Of a DNA stretch of 46,588 nucleotides, positions 1 through 11,042 are shown piece after piece. The notes beneath the pieces are model-generated. The model worked only from the letters and a program-made list of their open reading frames with translations. It was not told the origin of the DNA and made no database searches. The translations under genes and the position numbers were made by a program. Every line of letters starts with the position of its first letter. Position 1 is the stretch's first letter. This DNA is from Elusimicrobiota bacterium (GTDB lineage Bacteria; Elusimicrobiota; Elusimicrobia; UBA1565; UBA9628), in the NCBI GenBank assembly GCA_016218545.1, contig JACRDQ010000045.1, positions 1-46,588 on the forward strand, given 5' to 3'.

Positions 1-821
<821 letters not shown>

Positions 822-1010
822 AAGGGTCTGGTCGTTTTCCCCGCCTTAAGAAGCGGGTACTTCCGATTTGCTCCCAAATGGATGAATTGATTCTACTCGA
901 ACTTTACTAACTTCGACATCACACCGATGTCCTTAAGCACCCTCTCCGGTTCTCCTCTCCCCGCTTGCGCGGTTCGATTCGGCCGGGCAGGATGCCCGTT
1001 CGCACGCAAC

Positions 1011-1025
1011 ATTTGTCAAAGAGCG
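1011..1025 (-). promoter_or_regulatory. boxA-like antitermination element in the rRNA leader
   Basis: On the minus strand the leader between promoter and 16S contains CGCTCTTTGACAAAT. This closely resembles the boxA of rRNA leaders (TGCTCTTTAACAA) bound by NusB and NusE. It lies about 190 nt upstream of the mature 16S end, where such elements sit in other rrn operons. The rest of the 822-1107 leader holds no gene that I can see. Confidence 0.6.
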
Positions 1026-1107
1026 AAAGTTCCCCTCTCGCTTCCGTATCCGCCGGAAGCAAGCGGACAGCTTGTTGTTTTCGCAGGCTTTTCAGCCTGA
1101 CCCGTAG

Positions 1108-1136
1108 ATGATATCACAACCCTGTTTTTTTGTCAA
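1108..1136 (-). promoter_or_regulatory. rRNA operon promoter (sigma70-type)
   Basis: On the minus strand a perfect -35 TTGACA (1131-1136) is followed by exactly 17 nt and a -10 TATCAT (1108-1113). Transcription would start near 1101 and run through a leader of about 280 nt into 16S. Only one such promoter is visible. An AT-rich stretch just upstream (1137-1155) could act as an UP element. Confidence 0.85.
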
Positions 1137-1242
1137 GCAAAATAATTTTTGTCGTCGAGAAATCGCGTTTTTCCTTGCGCACGCGCGCAGGTCGAAAACG
1201 CCGATTTGCCGACAGACCCCGGCGGCGCGGGCATGCGCCCTC

Positions 1243-1260
1243 CGGCGCGCTCGCGCGCCG
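1243..1260 (-). terminator. possible stem-loop after the ATP synthase operon
   Basis: A perfect 7-bp GC stem (CGGCGCG / CGCGCCG) with a 4-nt loop lies 22 nt after the atpC stop. There is no U-run, so it is not a standard intrinsic terminator. It may stabilise the 3' end or act with Rho. The 1137-1281 stretch otherwise holds only this hairpin and the upstream edge of the rrn promoter. Confidence 0.35.
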
Positions 1261-1281
1261 AGCAAGGGCCCGGAGCGGGGC

Positions 1282-1731
1282 TCAAACGTCCTTGCGTCCG
1301 CGCTGGCCGCCGGGCCGGCGCAGGCCAGCGACCTTCAGGCGCACCTGGGCGCGCCGCATGGCGGACTCGGCTTCCGCGAGCGTCATGGCGTCGGCGCCCT
1401 TGCCGGCCGCGGATTGCGCCTTGGCCCGCTCGAGGGCCTGCTTGGCGCGCTCGGTGTCGATGGCGTCGGCGATCTCGGCGGTCTCCACGAAGAGAGCCAC
1501 CCTGTCCGGCTCGACCTCGGCGAAGCCGCCCGACACGGCGAAGATGACGAGGTCGTCGTTGATGGTCGCCCGGACTCCTCCGGCGTTGAGCTGCACGAGG
1601 AAGGGGGCGTGGCCGGGCAGGACGCCCATCTCGCCCCCCACGGCGGGAAGGACCACGAACTCGGCCTCGCAGGAGAGCACCGGCCTCTCCGGCGAGACCA
1701 TGTCGAGCTTGAGCTTCTTCTTCTCCGCCAT
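1282..1731 (-). CDS. atpC: F1 ATP synthase epsilon subunit
   Basis: This 149-residue protein is the epsilon subunit of the F1 central stalk. It links gamma to the c-ring and can inhibit ATP hydrolysis. The N-terminal beta-sandwich shows the family pattern (LDMVSPERPVL near the start, then GEMGVLPGHAPFL around residues 53-65). A helical C-terminal part rich in Ala, Glu and Arg follows. The last residues (GLRRPGGQRGRKDV) form a basic tail. It is the last gene of the atp operon, 9 nt after atpD, which is the standard D-C order. Length is slightly above the usual 130-140 residues. The identification is secure. Confidence 0.95.
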   Translation of the reverse strand: MAEKKKLKLDMVSPERPVLSCEAEFVVLPAVGGEMGVLPGHAPFLVQLNAGGVRATINDDLVIFAVSGGFAEVEPDRVALFVETAEIADAIDTERAKQALERAKAQSAAGKGADAMTLAEAESAMRRAQVRLKVAGLRRPGGQRGRKDV

Positions 1732-1740
1732 CTGCTCCCC

Positions 1741-3161
<1,421 letters not shown>

Positions 3162-3165
<4 letters not shown>

Positions 3166-3509
3166 GACGCTTTCTGGAACTTCGCCGCGATGAAGGCCTC
3201 GGGCTTGTTCGCCTCCGGGGTGGTGAAGCCGATCTTATGGAATCGCACGCCGTAGCGGTGCAGTCCGCCGGTCAGCGAGCCCCTGGAGTGACGCACCTCG
3301 CCGCGAATCTCGAGCGGGATGTTGACCTTGAGGTAGATCGTCATCCCCTCCTCGAGGGTCGCGTTGCTCTTGAAGGCCATGCCGCCTACCGAGAGGTCCG
3401 TGATGCTGCCGCGGCAGGACCCGACCACCTCTCCGTGGGCCCGGATGTCCATCATGATCCCCATCGGGAACCTGGGGTGCTTGCGTTTCTCCTTCATCGT
3501 CGGCTTCAC
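3162..3509 (-). CDS. PilZ-domain protein inside the atp operon
   Basis: This small cytoplasmic protein (115 residues from a GTG at 3509, or 111 from an ATG at 3497) is a single PilZ domain. Both c-di-GMP-binding motifs are visible: RxxxR as RKHPR (residues 9-13) and DxSxxG as DLSVGG (from residue 38). The family binds cyclic di-GMP and passes the signal to a partner. The gene lies between atpG and atpD, and its stop overlaps the atpD start, so it should be made in step with the beta subunit. A role in tuning ATP synthase is only inference. The start is uncertain: a GGGAGGG stretch suits the GTG, but no better site favours the ATG. Confidence 0.85.
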
Positions 3510-3560
3510 TCCTGTCCCTCCCCCCCTTCGTTGAGGGAGAGGAAGAAATCTTCGTCGCGC

Positions 3561-4454
3561 CTAAGAGACCAGCGCCTCCGCCCCTCCGACCAGCTCGGCG
3601 ATCTCGTTGGTGATGCCCGCCTGCCTCTTGCGGTTGAGGTCGAGGTTGAGGGCCTCGCGCAGCTCGCGCGCGTTCTTCGAGGCCGAGTCCATGGCGTTCA
3701 TGCGCGCGGCGAGCTCCGCGGCCTGCGACTCCAGCAGGATCCGGTAGATCTGGGCCTTCACGTACCGGGGCAGGAGCGCGGCCAAGAGCTCCTTGCGGCC
3801 CGGCTCATAGGAGAACTCCCGCCGGCTCGAGCGGCCGGGCTCGAGCGGCGGGATGGGCAGCAGGGGATGCAGGACGACCCGCTGCTGCGCCACGCTCTTG
3901 AACTCGTTGTAGATCACGGTCACGCCCGAGAGCCCCTTCTCGATGAAGGCGTCCATGAGCACCTTGCCGAGGAGCTCGGCGTGGGCGTAGCTCACCCTGG
4001 GGAAGATGCCCGCCAGCTCGGTCAGGATGGTCATGTCCGCGCTCTTGACCCGGCGCAGGAAATCCCGGCCCTTGCGCCCGGCCACGGCCACGAAGACCTC
4101 GGCGCCCTGCCGCTCCCTCAGCCAGGCCACGGCCTGCCGGACGAGGTTGGTGTTGAAGGCGCCGCAGAGACCCTTGTCCCCGGTCACGAGGACCAGGGCG
4201 TCCCGGCCCGGCTTGCGGTCGTGGTCGAGGAAGGGGTGCAGGTGGCTCTCGTCCCCGGAGAGCTCCAGCTCCTCCTGGAGGTCCGCCAGTTGGCGGACCA
4301 GCTCCTCCATCTTGACCGCGAAGGGCCGCGCCGCGAGGATCGTGGCCTGGGAGCGGCGCATGCGCGCCGCGGCCACCATCTTCATGGCCCGCGTGATCTG
4401 CTCGGTGGCCTTGACCGACTTGATCTTGCGGCGGATGTCCATCAAGGAGGCCAT
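3561..4454 (-). CDS. atpG: F1 ATP synthase gamma subunit
   Basis: This is the gamma subunit, the rotating shaft inside the alpha3beta3 head (297 residues, normal length). It begins with the family pattern MASLMDIRRKIKSVKATEQI and MKMVAAARMRR. The conserved C-terminal helix carries ASKNARELREALNLDLNRKRQAGITNEIAELVGG, a stretch typical of gamma proteins. The start lies 3 nt after the epimerase stop. In most bacteria atpG directly follows atpA. Here two unrelated genes separate them, and a PilZ gene separates atpG from atpD. Confidence 0.97.
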   Translation of the reverse strand: MASLMDIRRKIKSVKATEQITRAMKMVAAARMRRSQATILAARPFAVKMEELVRQLADLQEELELSGDESHLHPFLDHDRKPGRDALVLVTGDKGLCGAFNTNLVRQAVAWLRERQGAEVFVAVAGRKGRDFLRRVKSADMTILTELAGIFPRVSYAHAELLGKVLMDAFIEKGLSGVTVIYNEFKSVAQQRVVLHPLLPIPPLEPGRSSRREFSYEPGRKELLAALLPRYVKAQIYRILLESQAAELAARMNAMDSASKNARELREALNLDLNRKRQAGITNEIAELVGGAEALVS

Positions 4455-4457
4455 GGT

Positions 4458-5381
4458 CTATCGGGCCTTGGCGAGGCCGACCTCCCTCATGTAGTCCTCG
4501 ATGCCGGCCGCGGTCGTGAAGGCGGCCTTGAAGCCGAAGGCCTTCTCCGCGGCAGAGGGGTCCCCGAGGGTCTCGTTCTGGTAGAACGAGTAGGGGTTCT
4601 TGAAGTACTCGGTCTTGAGGTCCTTGCCCAGGACCGAGTTGAGCGCGGCGATGATGTCGTTGAAGGTGGTCTTACGGCCCGTGCACGCGTTGTAGACCCC
4701 GCTGGGCGCGGACTCCAGGGCCTTGAGGTTGGCGGACACCACGTCCTTGACGTAGATGAAGTCGCGGCACTGCTCGCCGAACTCGAAGACGCGGGGATTC
4801 CTGCCCGCGAGCATCTGCTGGGAGAGCTGCCAGATCATGCTGGCCGCCGCGCCCTTGAACTTCTCGCGGGGCCCGAAGACGTTGAAATACCTCAGTCCCA
4901 CGACGCGCAGCTCGGGGTGCTTCTTCCGCGCTTGGGCGGCCACGACTTCCATGACGGCTTTGGAATAGGCGTAGATGTTGAGGGGTTTGAGGGCGGCGTC
5001 CTCCCTCATGGGCGTGGGCCCGTCGCCGTAGGTGGCGGCGCTCGTGGCGTAGACCACGGTCTTGACCCGGCTCTGGGCGGCCCAGTCGAGGAGGTCCCTG
5101 AAAGCCTCGACGTTGACCCGCATCATCCTCATCTGGTCGGTCACGGTCGTGTCCGTGATCGCGGCCTCGTGGAAGACGGCCTCCACCTTGCCCACGCGCC
5201 GGCCCCAGTCCTCGGGCCGCGACACGTCGGCGGCGACGACGTCGCCCGCGAACCCTCGCAGATTCTCGAAGTTCCCGACGGAGAAATCGTCGAGGCCCGC
5301 CACGCTGTGGCCGGCCTTGGCGAGCGCGCACGCGATGTTCGCCCCGACGAACCCGGCGGCGCCGGTGACCAGGGCCCTCAC
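4458..5381 (-). CDS. NAD-dependent sugar epimerase, ADP-glycero-manno-heptose 6-epimerase-like
   Basis: This 307-residue extended short-chain dehydrogenase has an N-terminal nucleotide-binding loop GAAGFVGANI (residues 7-16). It also has a catalytic-type YxxxK (in NIYAYSK) and a Ser-rich strand (YATSAATYG). The C-terminal half (FEFGEQCRDFIYVKDVV, then YNACTGRKTTFNDI and a final ...EDYM) resembles HldD/RfaD, which inverts C6 of ADP-heptose for LPS core. Assignment to UDP-galactose epimerase or another family member is possible. It starts inside the stop of the upstream secreted gene (5378-5381 overlap) and ends 3 nt before atpG, so it is a true operon member. Its presence in an ATP synthase operon is unusual. 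Confidence 0.8.
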   Translation of the reverse strand: MRALVTGAAGFVGANIACALAKAGHSVAGLDDFSVGNFENLRGFAGDVVAADVSRPEDWGRRVGKVEAVFHEAAITDTTVTDQMRMMRVNVEAFRDLLDWAAQSRVKTVVYATSAATYGDGPTPMREDAALKPLNIYAYSKAVMEVVAAQARKKHPELRVVGLRYFNVFGPREKFKGAAASMIWQLSQQMLAGRNPRVFEFGEQCRDFIYVKDVVSANLKALESAPSGVYNACTGRKTTFNDIIAALNSVLGKDLKTEYFKNPYSFYQNETLGDPSAAEKAFGFKAAFTTAAGIEDYMREVGLAKAR

Positions 5382-5802
5382 TTCTTCCTCCGAAAATTCA
5401 TCTCGCCCAGGGTCATGGTCGGCGCCAGCCCCAAGGTGTTGAAGCGGTCCTGCGTCGCGGGGTCGAGCTTGTCGGCGGCCTGCGCCATCGGGGAGGAATA
5501 GATGGCCAAAAGGTGCATGACCACCTCGTGGTCCCAGACCGTGAGGCCGCCTGCGGCCTCGTGGTCCTTCATGAGCTTGGCCGCGTACTTGCGCCGGATG
5601 GCCTTGTTGCGCGCCACGAGGTCCGCGAAGGCCAGAGCGCTGTCCTTCTCCGCGACGAAGGCGAAGACCCCGGAGAGCCAGCCAGCGTCCGCGGCCACGA
5701 GCGCCTCGACGCAGCTCAGGTTGAGCACCCCGCCGCCGGCGGGCTCCTGGGCCGGGACGGCCGTGCCGCCGGCCAGCAGCAGCGCGGCCGCGAGCAGGGC
5801 CT

Positions 5803-5806
<4 letters not shown>
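5378..5806 (-). CDS. small secreted protein of unknown function in the atp operon
   Basis: This 142-residue protein is not recognised. The first 19 residues form a signal peptide (MKALLAAALLLAGGTAVPA, then QEP), so it is probably periplasmic. The mature part is mainly helical and has a single Cys (LSCVEAL). It includes a KAIRRKYAAKLMKDHEA helix and ends in RRKK. It overlaps both neighbours by 4 nt (ATGA with atpA upstream and with the epimerase downstream), so its synthesis is coupled to the alpha subunit. No catalytic motif is visible. A periplasmic role linked to the epimerase or to the membrane is a guess. Confidence 0.7.
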
Positions 5807-7341
<1,535 letters not shown>

Positions 7342-7878
7342 CTATGAAATTCTCCTCTTGAGTCTCTCGAGCTGGCCCGCCAGGGACGAATCCAGCACCC
7401 AGTCGCCCAGCCTCACCAGCACCCCGGCCAGCAGGGCCGGGTCCGAACGGACCTCCAGCTCCACCTTGAGCCCGACGAAGGCCTCGAGCCTGCGCCGGAT
7501 GGCCTCCAGGTCCGCCTCCGAGGGCTTGCGCGCCGCCCCCACCACGGCCTTGGCCGTGCCCCGTCCCTCGGCGAGGAACTTGCCGTAGGACAGCGCGGCG
7601 GCCCCGAGCAGATCGAGGCGCTTCCTCTCCAACAGCAGGTCCACGAAACGGAGGGTCACGGCCGACGCCCTTGCGCCGAGCAGGTCCCGGAAGAGCTTCT
7701 TCTTCTCGGCCGTGCCCAGCCTGGGAGTCTTGAAGACCGCCGCGGCGTCGGGGTGCGCGGCCACCTCCCCGGCCAGGTCCAGCTCCCCGGCCACGGCGTC
7801 GGCCGTCTTCGAGGCCGACGCGGCCTCGAAGAGCGCCCGAGCGTAGCGGGACGCCAGGATCTGGTCCGAGGAACGCAT
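7342..7878 (-). CDS. atpH: F1 ATP synthase delta subunit
   Basis: This 178-residue protein is the delta subunit, which ties the F1 head to the peripheral stalk. It has the OSCP/delta pattern: an N-terminal helical bundle starting with LASRYARALFEAA, and a C-terminal part ending VLVRLGDWVLDSSLAGQLERLKRRI. That ending matches the conserved GxxxxxGDxxxDxSxxxxLxxL pattern. It overlaps the atpF stop by 1 nt and abuts atpA, as expected for the F-H-A order. Confidence 0.95.
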   Translation of the reverse strand: MRSSDQILASRYARALFEAASASKTADAVAGELDLAGEVAAHPDAAAVFKTPRLGTAEKKKLFRDLLGARASAVTLRFVDLLLERKRLDLLGAAALSYGKFLAEGRGTAKAVVGAARKPSEADLEAIRRRLEAFVGLKVELEVRSDPALLAGVLVRLGDWVLDSSLAGQLERLKRRIS

Positions 7879-8378
7879 CAGGACTTCCTCTTATCCATCT
7901 CCGCGAGGAAGGAGTCCAGCACCGTCTTCTCGACCGCGGGGTCGACCGACCGGCGCAGGAGCTTCTCGGCCGCCATCACCGAGAGCTCGGCCACCTCGCC
8001 GCGCAGCTCCCCGATGAGCCGGCGCTTCTCGTCGGCCAACTCCGTGAGCGCGGCCTCCTTGGACTTCTGCGCCTGGGCCCGGGCCTCGGCCCGGATGCGG
8101 GCCGCCGCGGCCTCGGCTTCCTTGGCCGCCTGAGCCACGAGTTCCCGGCCCTGGGCGTAGGCCTCGGCCAGCTTGGCGTCGAAGTCGGCTTTGGCTTTCT
8201 CCGCCCCCTCCCTGGCCGCCTGGGCCGCTTCGGCGTCGGCCTTCAGCCGGGCCTCCCGGGCGTCGAGCGCCTCCATGAGCGGCCTCCAGCCGTACTTCGT
8301 CAGGACGGCCACCAGCAGCAGGAAAGTGATCACCGTCCAGGCCATCAGCCCGACGTCGACGCTGAACAGCTTGTCCAT
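7878..8378 (-). CDS. atpF: Fo ATP synthase b subunit (peripheral stalk)
   Basis: This is the b subunit (166 residues) of the peripheral stalk. One N-terminal membrane helix (about residues 9-26, VGLMAWTVITFLLLVAVL) is followed by the short WRPL motif. A long charged, Ala-rich coiled coil follows (residues 35-150). That is the standard b architecture. It starts 4 nt after atpE and its stop overlaps atpH. Only one b-type gene is present, so the stalk is probably a homodimer. Confidence 0.95.
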   Translation of the reverse strand: MDKLFSVDVGLMAWTVITFLLLVAVLTKYGWRPLMEALDAREARLKADAEAAQAAREGAEKAKADFDAKLAEAYAQGRELVAQAAKEAEAAAARIRAEARAQAQKSKEAALTELADEKRRLIGELRGEVAELSVMAAEKLLRRSVDPAVEKTVLDSFLAEMDKRKS

Positions 8379-8382
8379 CAGC

Positions 8383-8643
8383 TCAGTGCGGCAGGACCTT
8401 CAAGCCCAGGTTCAGGGCGACGACGTAGGCGACGCCCAGGCCGATGATGCCGAGTCCCTCGATGAGGAAGATGAAGAGCTGCATGCTGCTCCTGATCTTC
8501 TCGTCGGCCTCCGGCTGGCGGGCGATGCCCTCCACGGCCGAGGCGACCACGCGGCCGATGCCCGACGCCGCGCCCATCACGACCAGACCGGCGCCGATGC
8601 CGGCCCCCATATAACCGAGTCCCAAGTACAGATGCTCTCCCAT
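8383..8643 (-). CDS. atpE: Fo ATP synthase c subunit (ring)
   Basis: This 86-residue hairpin of two membrane helices forms the rotating c-ring. Helix 1 is glycine-rich (GAGIGAGLVVMGAASGIG). The polar loop ARQPE is intact. Helix 2 carries the ion-binding Glu in FLIEGLGIIGLG. Sodium-type rings normally have a Gln in helix 1 and Ser or Thr just after the Glu. Here Arg and Gly occupy roughly those places, so proton coupling is more likely (inference). It starts after a gap of about 13 nt from atpB. Confidence 0.95.
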   Translation of the reverse strand: MGEHLYLGLGYMGAGIGAGLVVMGAASGIGRVVASAVEGIARQPEADEKIRSSMQLFIFLIEGLGIIGLGVAYVVALNLGLKVLPH

Positions 8644-8656
8644 TGCTCCTCCTCTG

Positions 8657-9448
8657 TCAGTGTTCCGGATGCAAAGCTCCGCCCACGAAGATGGCGGTCA
8701 ACATCGTGAAAACGTAGGCTTGGATCAAAGCGACGATGAGCTCGAGCGCGTAGAGGCCGACCGCCAGGCCCACGGCGATGGGGGCCACGACGGCGCCCGC
8801 GGCCACGTGCGTCTGCCCGGCCAAAAGGATGAGCCCCAGGAAGAGCAGGATGACCATGTGCCCGGCCGTCATGTTCGCGAAAAGACGGATGCAGAGCGCG
8901 ATGCTCTTGGTCAGGAAGCCCATGGCTTCGATGCACCAGACCAGGGGCCACACCACCCAGGGCACCCCATGAGGCACGAAGTTCTTGAGATGCTTGAGCA
9001 GGCCGTGCCGGAACACGCCGGCCGCGTGGATGAGGACGAAGGTGAGCAGGCTCAGGGTCGCGGTCACGGAGATGTTCCCCGTCGGCGTGGCGCCGCTCGG
9101 GATGAGGCCCAGCAGGTTCATCATGAGGATGAAGACGAAGAGGGTCAGGAGATAAGGCAGGCAATAGTCGGTGTCCTCGCCCAGGGCGGGCTCGGCGATG
9201 TCCTTGCGGATGAAGAGGACGAAGGCCTCGACCGCGGTCCTCAGGCGCCCCTTCGTGCGGGCCGCCAGCAGGACCACCATCGCGGCCAGGCCGGCCGCGA
9301 TGAGGATCATGAGGCCGTGCTTGCTGACCCCGAAGCCCCCGCCCAGGGAGAAGAGCTGGTGGTCGGTCAGGTGATGGGCCAGGATCTCGGAGAAATCCAG
9401 CGCCCCTCCGTGCCCGCCGGCCGCGGCCTCGACCATGCCCTCGCTCAC
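8657..9448 (-). CDS. atpB: Fo ATP synthase a subunit
   Basis: This membrane protein (263 residues) forms the ion half-channels against the c-ring. The essential Arg is in the conserved stretch IRLFANMTAGHM. Five to six hydrophobic helices are visible, and a conserved C-terminal helix (ELIVALIQAYVFTMLTAIFVG) carries the expected Gln. The apparent start at 9448 is a GTG overlapping the previous stop. An in-frame ATG at 9436 is an alternative and would shorten the protein by four residues. It is otherwise an ordinary member of the family. Confidence 0.96.
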   Translation of the reverse strand: MSEGMVEAAAGGHGGALDFSEILAHHLTDHQLFSLGGGFGVSKHGLMILIAAGLAAMVVLLAARTKGRLRTAVEAFVLFIRKDIAEPALGEDTDYCLPYLLTLFVFILMMNLLGLIPSGATPTGNISVTATLSLLTFVLIHAAGVFRHGLLKHLKNFVPHGVPWVVWPLVWCIEAMGFLTKSIALCIRLFANMTAGHMVILLFLGLILLAGQTHVAAGAVVAPIAVGLAVGLYALELIVALIQAYVFTMLTAIFVGGALHPEH

Positions 9449-9744
9449 CCCGCGCTCCCCACCCGGCCGCGGGCCCGGCGCAGGCCGGTGTCCCCGAACC
9501 AGAGCTGGCCGACCAGCTGGAGCAGGCCCGCGGTCACGATGAAGGCCGCGGTCTGGCGGGCGTCGCGGCTCGAGAGCCAGAGGAGGTGCGCCGCGGAGAA
9601 GAGGATGCCGGCGCGCACGAGAAAGCCCAGGGCGTTGCCCGCGCCCTCGGCCAAGCCCGGCTTGACGAAATCGCCCAGCCGCATCCAGCGGCCGATCCAG
9701 ACGTTGGCCGCCGCGACCGCGGCCGCGAGCACGAGCACTCTCAT
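9445..9744 (-). CDS. atpI: AtpI-like small membrane protein
   Basis: This 99-residue membrane protein has three to four hydrophobic segments and precedes atpB. That position is the usual one for AtpI (ATP synthase I chain), which helps c-ring assembly or ion supply. Sequence support is weak, since the family is poorly conserved. The ATG at 9744 overlaps the stop of the preceding atpZ-like gene (ATGA), and its stop overlaps the atpB start. Position and hydrophobic profile drive the name. Confidence 0.65.
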   Translation of the reverse strand: MRVLVLAAAVAAANVWIGRWMRLGDFVKPGLAEGAGNALGFLVRAGILFSAAHLLWLSSRDARQTAAFIVTAGLLQLVGQLWFGDTGLRRARGRVGSAG

Positions 9745-9914
9745 TTCTTCTTCAGTTCCCTGGCCAGGATGTACATGCCGACCGCAGCGCCCGCGAAGAA
9801 CCCCCCGAGCATGCCCAGCGGCGATGGCAGGACCCGGCCGTCGAGCCAGTACCCGACGGCGAGCCCCGCGACCGCCGTGACGGCGAACTGCAGCCCGTGG
9901 TAAAGCCCTCCCAT
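9741..9914 (-). CDS. atpZ: AtpZ-like two-helix membrane protein, first gene of the atp operon
   Basis: From an ATG at 9914 this protein has 57 residues and two membrane helices (GLQFAVTAVAGLAVGYWLD, then LGMLGGFFAGAAVGMYIL). The middle motif GYWLDGR and the end ARELKKK match the AtpZ/ATPase-gene-1 family, which acts with AtpI in Fo assembly or magnesium supply. The frame stays open further upstream to a TTG near 10022, but that codon overlaps the proposed -10 box, so the longer form is unlikely. No clear ribosome-binding site precedes the ATG. Confidence 0.7.
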   Translation of the reverse strand: MGGLYHGLQFAVTAVAGLAVGYWLDGRVLPSPLGMLGGFFAGAAVGMYILARELKKK

Positions 9915-9965
9915 GCGGCGGGAAGGCTTCGCGGGCGGCGTGACGCGATCCGGAGGCTTGTCCAA

Positions 9966-9997
9966 AAGCGCTTGCTCCGCGAAGACAAAAAGCGCTT
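9966..9997 (-). promoter_or_regulatory. two AAGCGCTT palindromes in the atp leader
   Basis: Two copies of the 8-bp palindrome AAGCGCTT (9966-9973 and 9990-9997) lie 24 bp apart, just after the proposed atp transcription start. Each is followed by a similar CCGCGAA tail, so the whole unit is an imperfect direct repeat of about 18 bp. This could be a tandem operator or a leader RNA structure. No known regulator is recognised. Confidence 0.35.
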
Positions 9998-10012
9998 CCG
10001 CGAAAGCACGCC

Positions 10013-10041
10013 ATCTTAGCAAACCGCTTCATGCGGCGCAA
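10013..10041 (-). promoter_or_regulatory. candidate promoter of the ATP synthase operon
   Basis: On the minus strand TTGCGC (10036-10041), 17 nt, then TAAGAT (10013-10018) fit a moderate sigma70 promoter. The transcript would have a leader of about 90 nt before the atpZ ATG at 9914. The divergent regulator promoter starts only 7 bp away, so the two may affect each other. Confidence 0.5.
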
Positions 10042-10047
10042 GGATAC

Positions 10048-10076
10048 TGGACATGTCCCGTCCAATGAGGTATCTT
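10048..10076 (+). promoter_or_regulatory. promoter of the receiver/GGDEF gene, leaderless
   Basis: TGGACA (10048-10053) and TATCTT (10071-10076) are separated by exactly 17 nt. The expected transcription start, about 10083, is only 2 nt before the ATG at 10085. There is no room for a ribosome-binding site, so the mRNA is probably leaderless. Confidence 0.6.
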
Positions 10077-10084
10077 CACCTCCC

Positions 10085-11032
10085 ATGACCGAGGCCTCCT
10101 CCCACCCGGCCACGCGCATCGTCGTGGCGGATGACGAGCCCGACCTCCTGACCCTCATCTCGACTGCGCTCAGCGAGCAGGGCTTCCAGGTCGAGGCGGT
10201 CTCAAACGGCAAGGAGGCCCTCGCGGCCATCCGGGGCAACCCTCCGGACATCGCGGTCCTGGACCTCTCCATGCCCGTCATGACCGGGTTCGAGGTGTGC
10301 GCCGCGGTCCGGCGCGACCCTTTGCTCGAGCACCTGCCCATCATCATCCTCTCGGCCACGAGCGGCGGGGCGACCAAGGTGGAGGGCCTCAACCTGGGAG
10401 CCGACGACTTCATCACCAAGCCCGTGGACATGAGCGAGCTCCTCGCCCGCGTGCGCATGATCATCCGCCGCAACCGCCAGGGGCTCGACGCCAACCCCCT
10501 GACCCACCTGCCCGGCAACGTGTCCATCGAGCGCCACATCGAGGAGGCCGTCAGCTCCGAGCGGCCCCTGGCCGTCCTGTACGTGGACATCAACCAGTTC
10601 AAGGCCTACAACGACGCCTACGGCTACGACTCGGGAGACCACGTCATCAGGGCAACGGGCCGGCTCCTCATCAAGGTCGCGGTCGAAGCGGACCCGCCGT
10701 GCTTCGTGGGCCACATCGGCGGCGACGACTTCATCGTCATCTCCACCCCGATCCAGATGGAGCCCCTGGCCCAGCGCATCATCGAGGAATTCGACGCGAT
10801 GTCGCTGACCTTCTACAACGAGACGGACCGGGCGCGCCGCAAGATCGTGTCCACGGACCGGCGCGGCCTGAGCAAGGAGTATCCCCTGCTCTCCATCGCC
10901 ATCGGGATCTGCCACAACAGCACCAGGAAGCTGACGTCCTACGCGCAGATCTCCCAGTACGGGGCCGAGCTCAAGAAGCACGCCAAGCGCAGCGAGGGCA
11001 GCTCCTACGTGATCGACCGCCGGCACGACTGA
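10085..11032 (+). CDS. response regulator with receiver and GGDEF-like domain
   Basis: From the ATG at 10085 this is a 315-residue protein. Residues 10-120 form a complete receiver domain: acidic pair D16/D17, phospho-acceptor D60 (IAVLDLSMP), and K112 (TKPVD). The C-terminal half is a diguanylate-cyclase-like domain (DINQFKAYNDAYGYDSGD, then GHIGGDDF near residue 220). The usual GGDEF signature is GGDDF here, so cyclase activity is doubtful. It may be a sensor or binding domain instead. It is divergent from the atp operon, which contains a PilZ gene. The start was chosen because a promoter with correct spacing ends just before it. Confidence 0.85.
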   Translation: MTEASSHPATRIVVADDEPDLLTLISTALSEQGFQVEAVSNGKEALAAIRGNPPDIAVLDLSMPVMTGFEVCAAVRRDPLLEHLPIIILSATSGGATKVEGLNLGADDFITKPVDMSELLARVRMIIRRNRQGLDANPLTHLPGNVSIERHIEEAVSSERPLAVLYVDINQFKAYNDAYGYDSGDHVIRATGRLLIKVAVEADPPCFVGHIGGDDFIVISTPIQMEPLAQRIIEEFDAMSLTFYNETDRARRKIVSTDRRGLSKEYPLLSIAIGICHNSTRKLTSYAQISQYGAELKKHAKRSEGSSYVIDRRHD

Positions 11033-11042
11033 CGACCTCGGT

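Noticed and set aside
9915..10022. Longer atpZ form from a TTG at 10022
   Set aside because: The start would overlap the proposed -10 box, and the extra residues do not fit the family.
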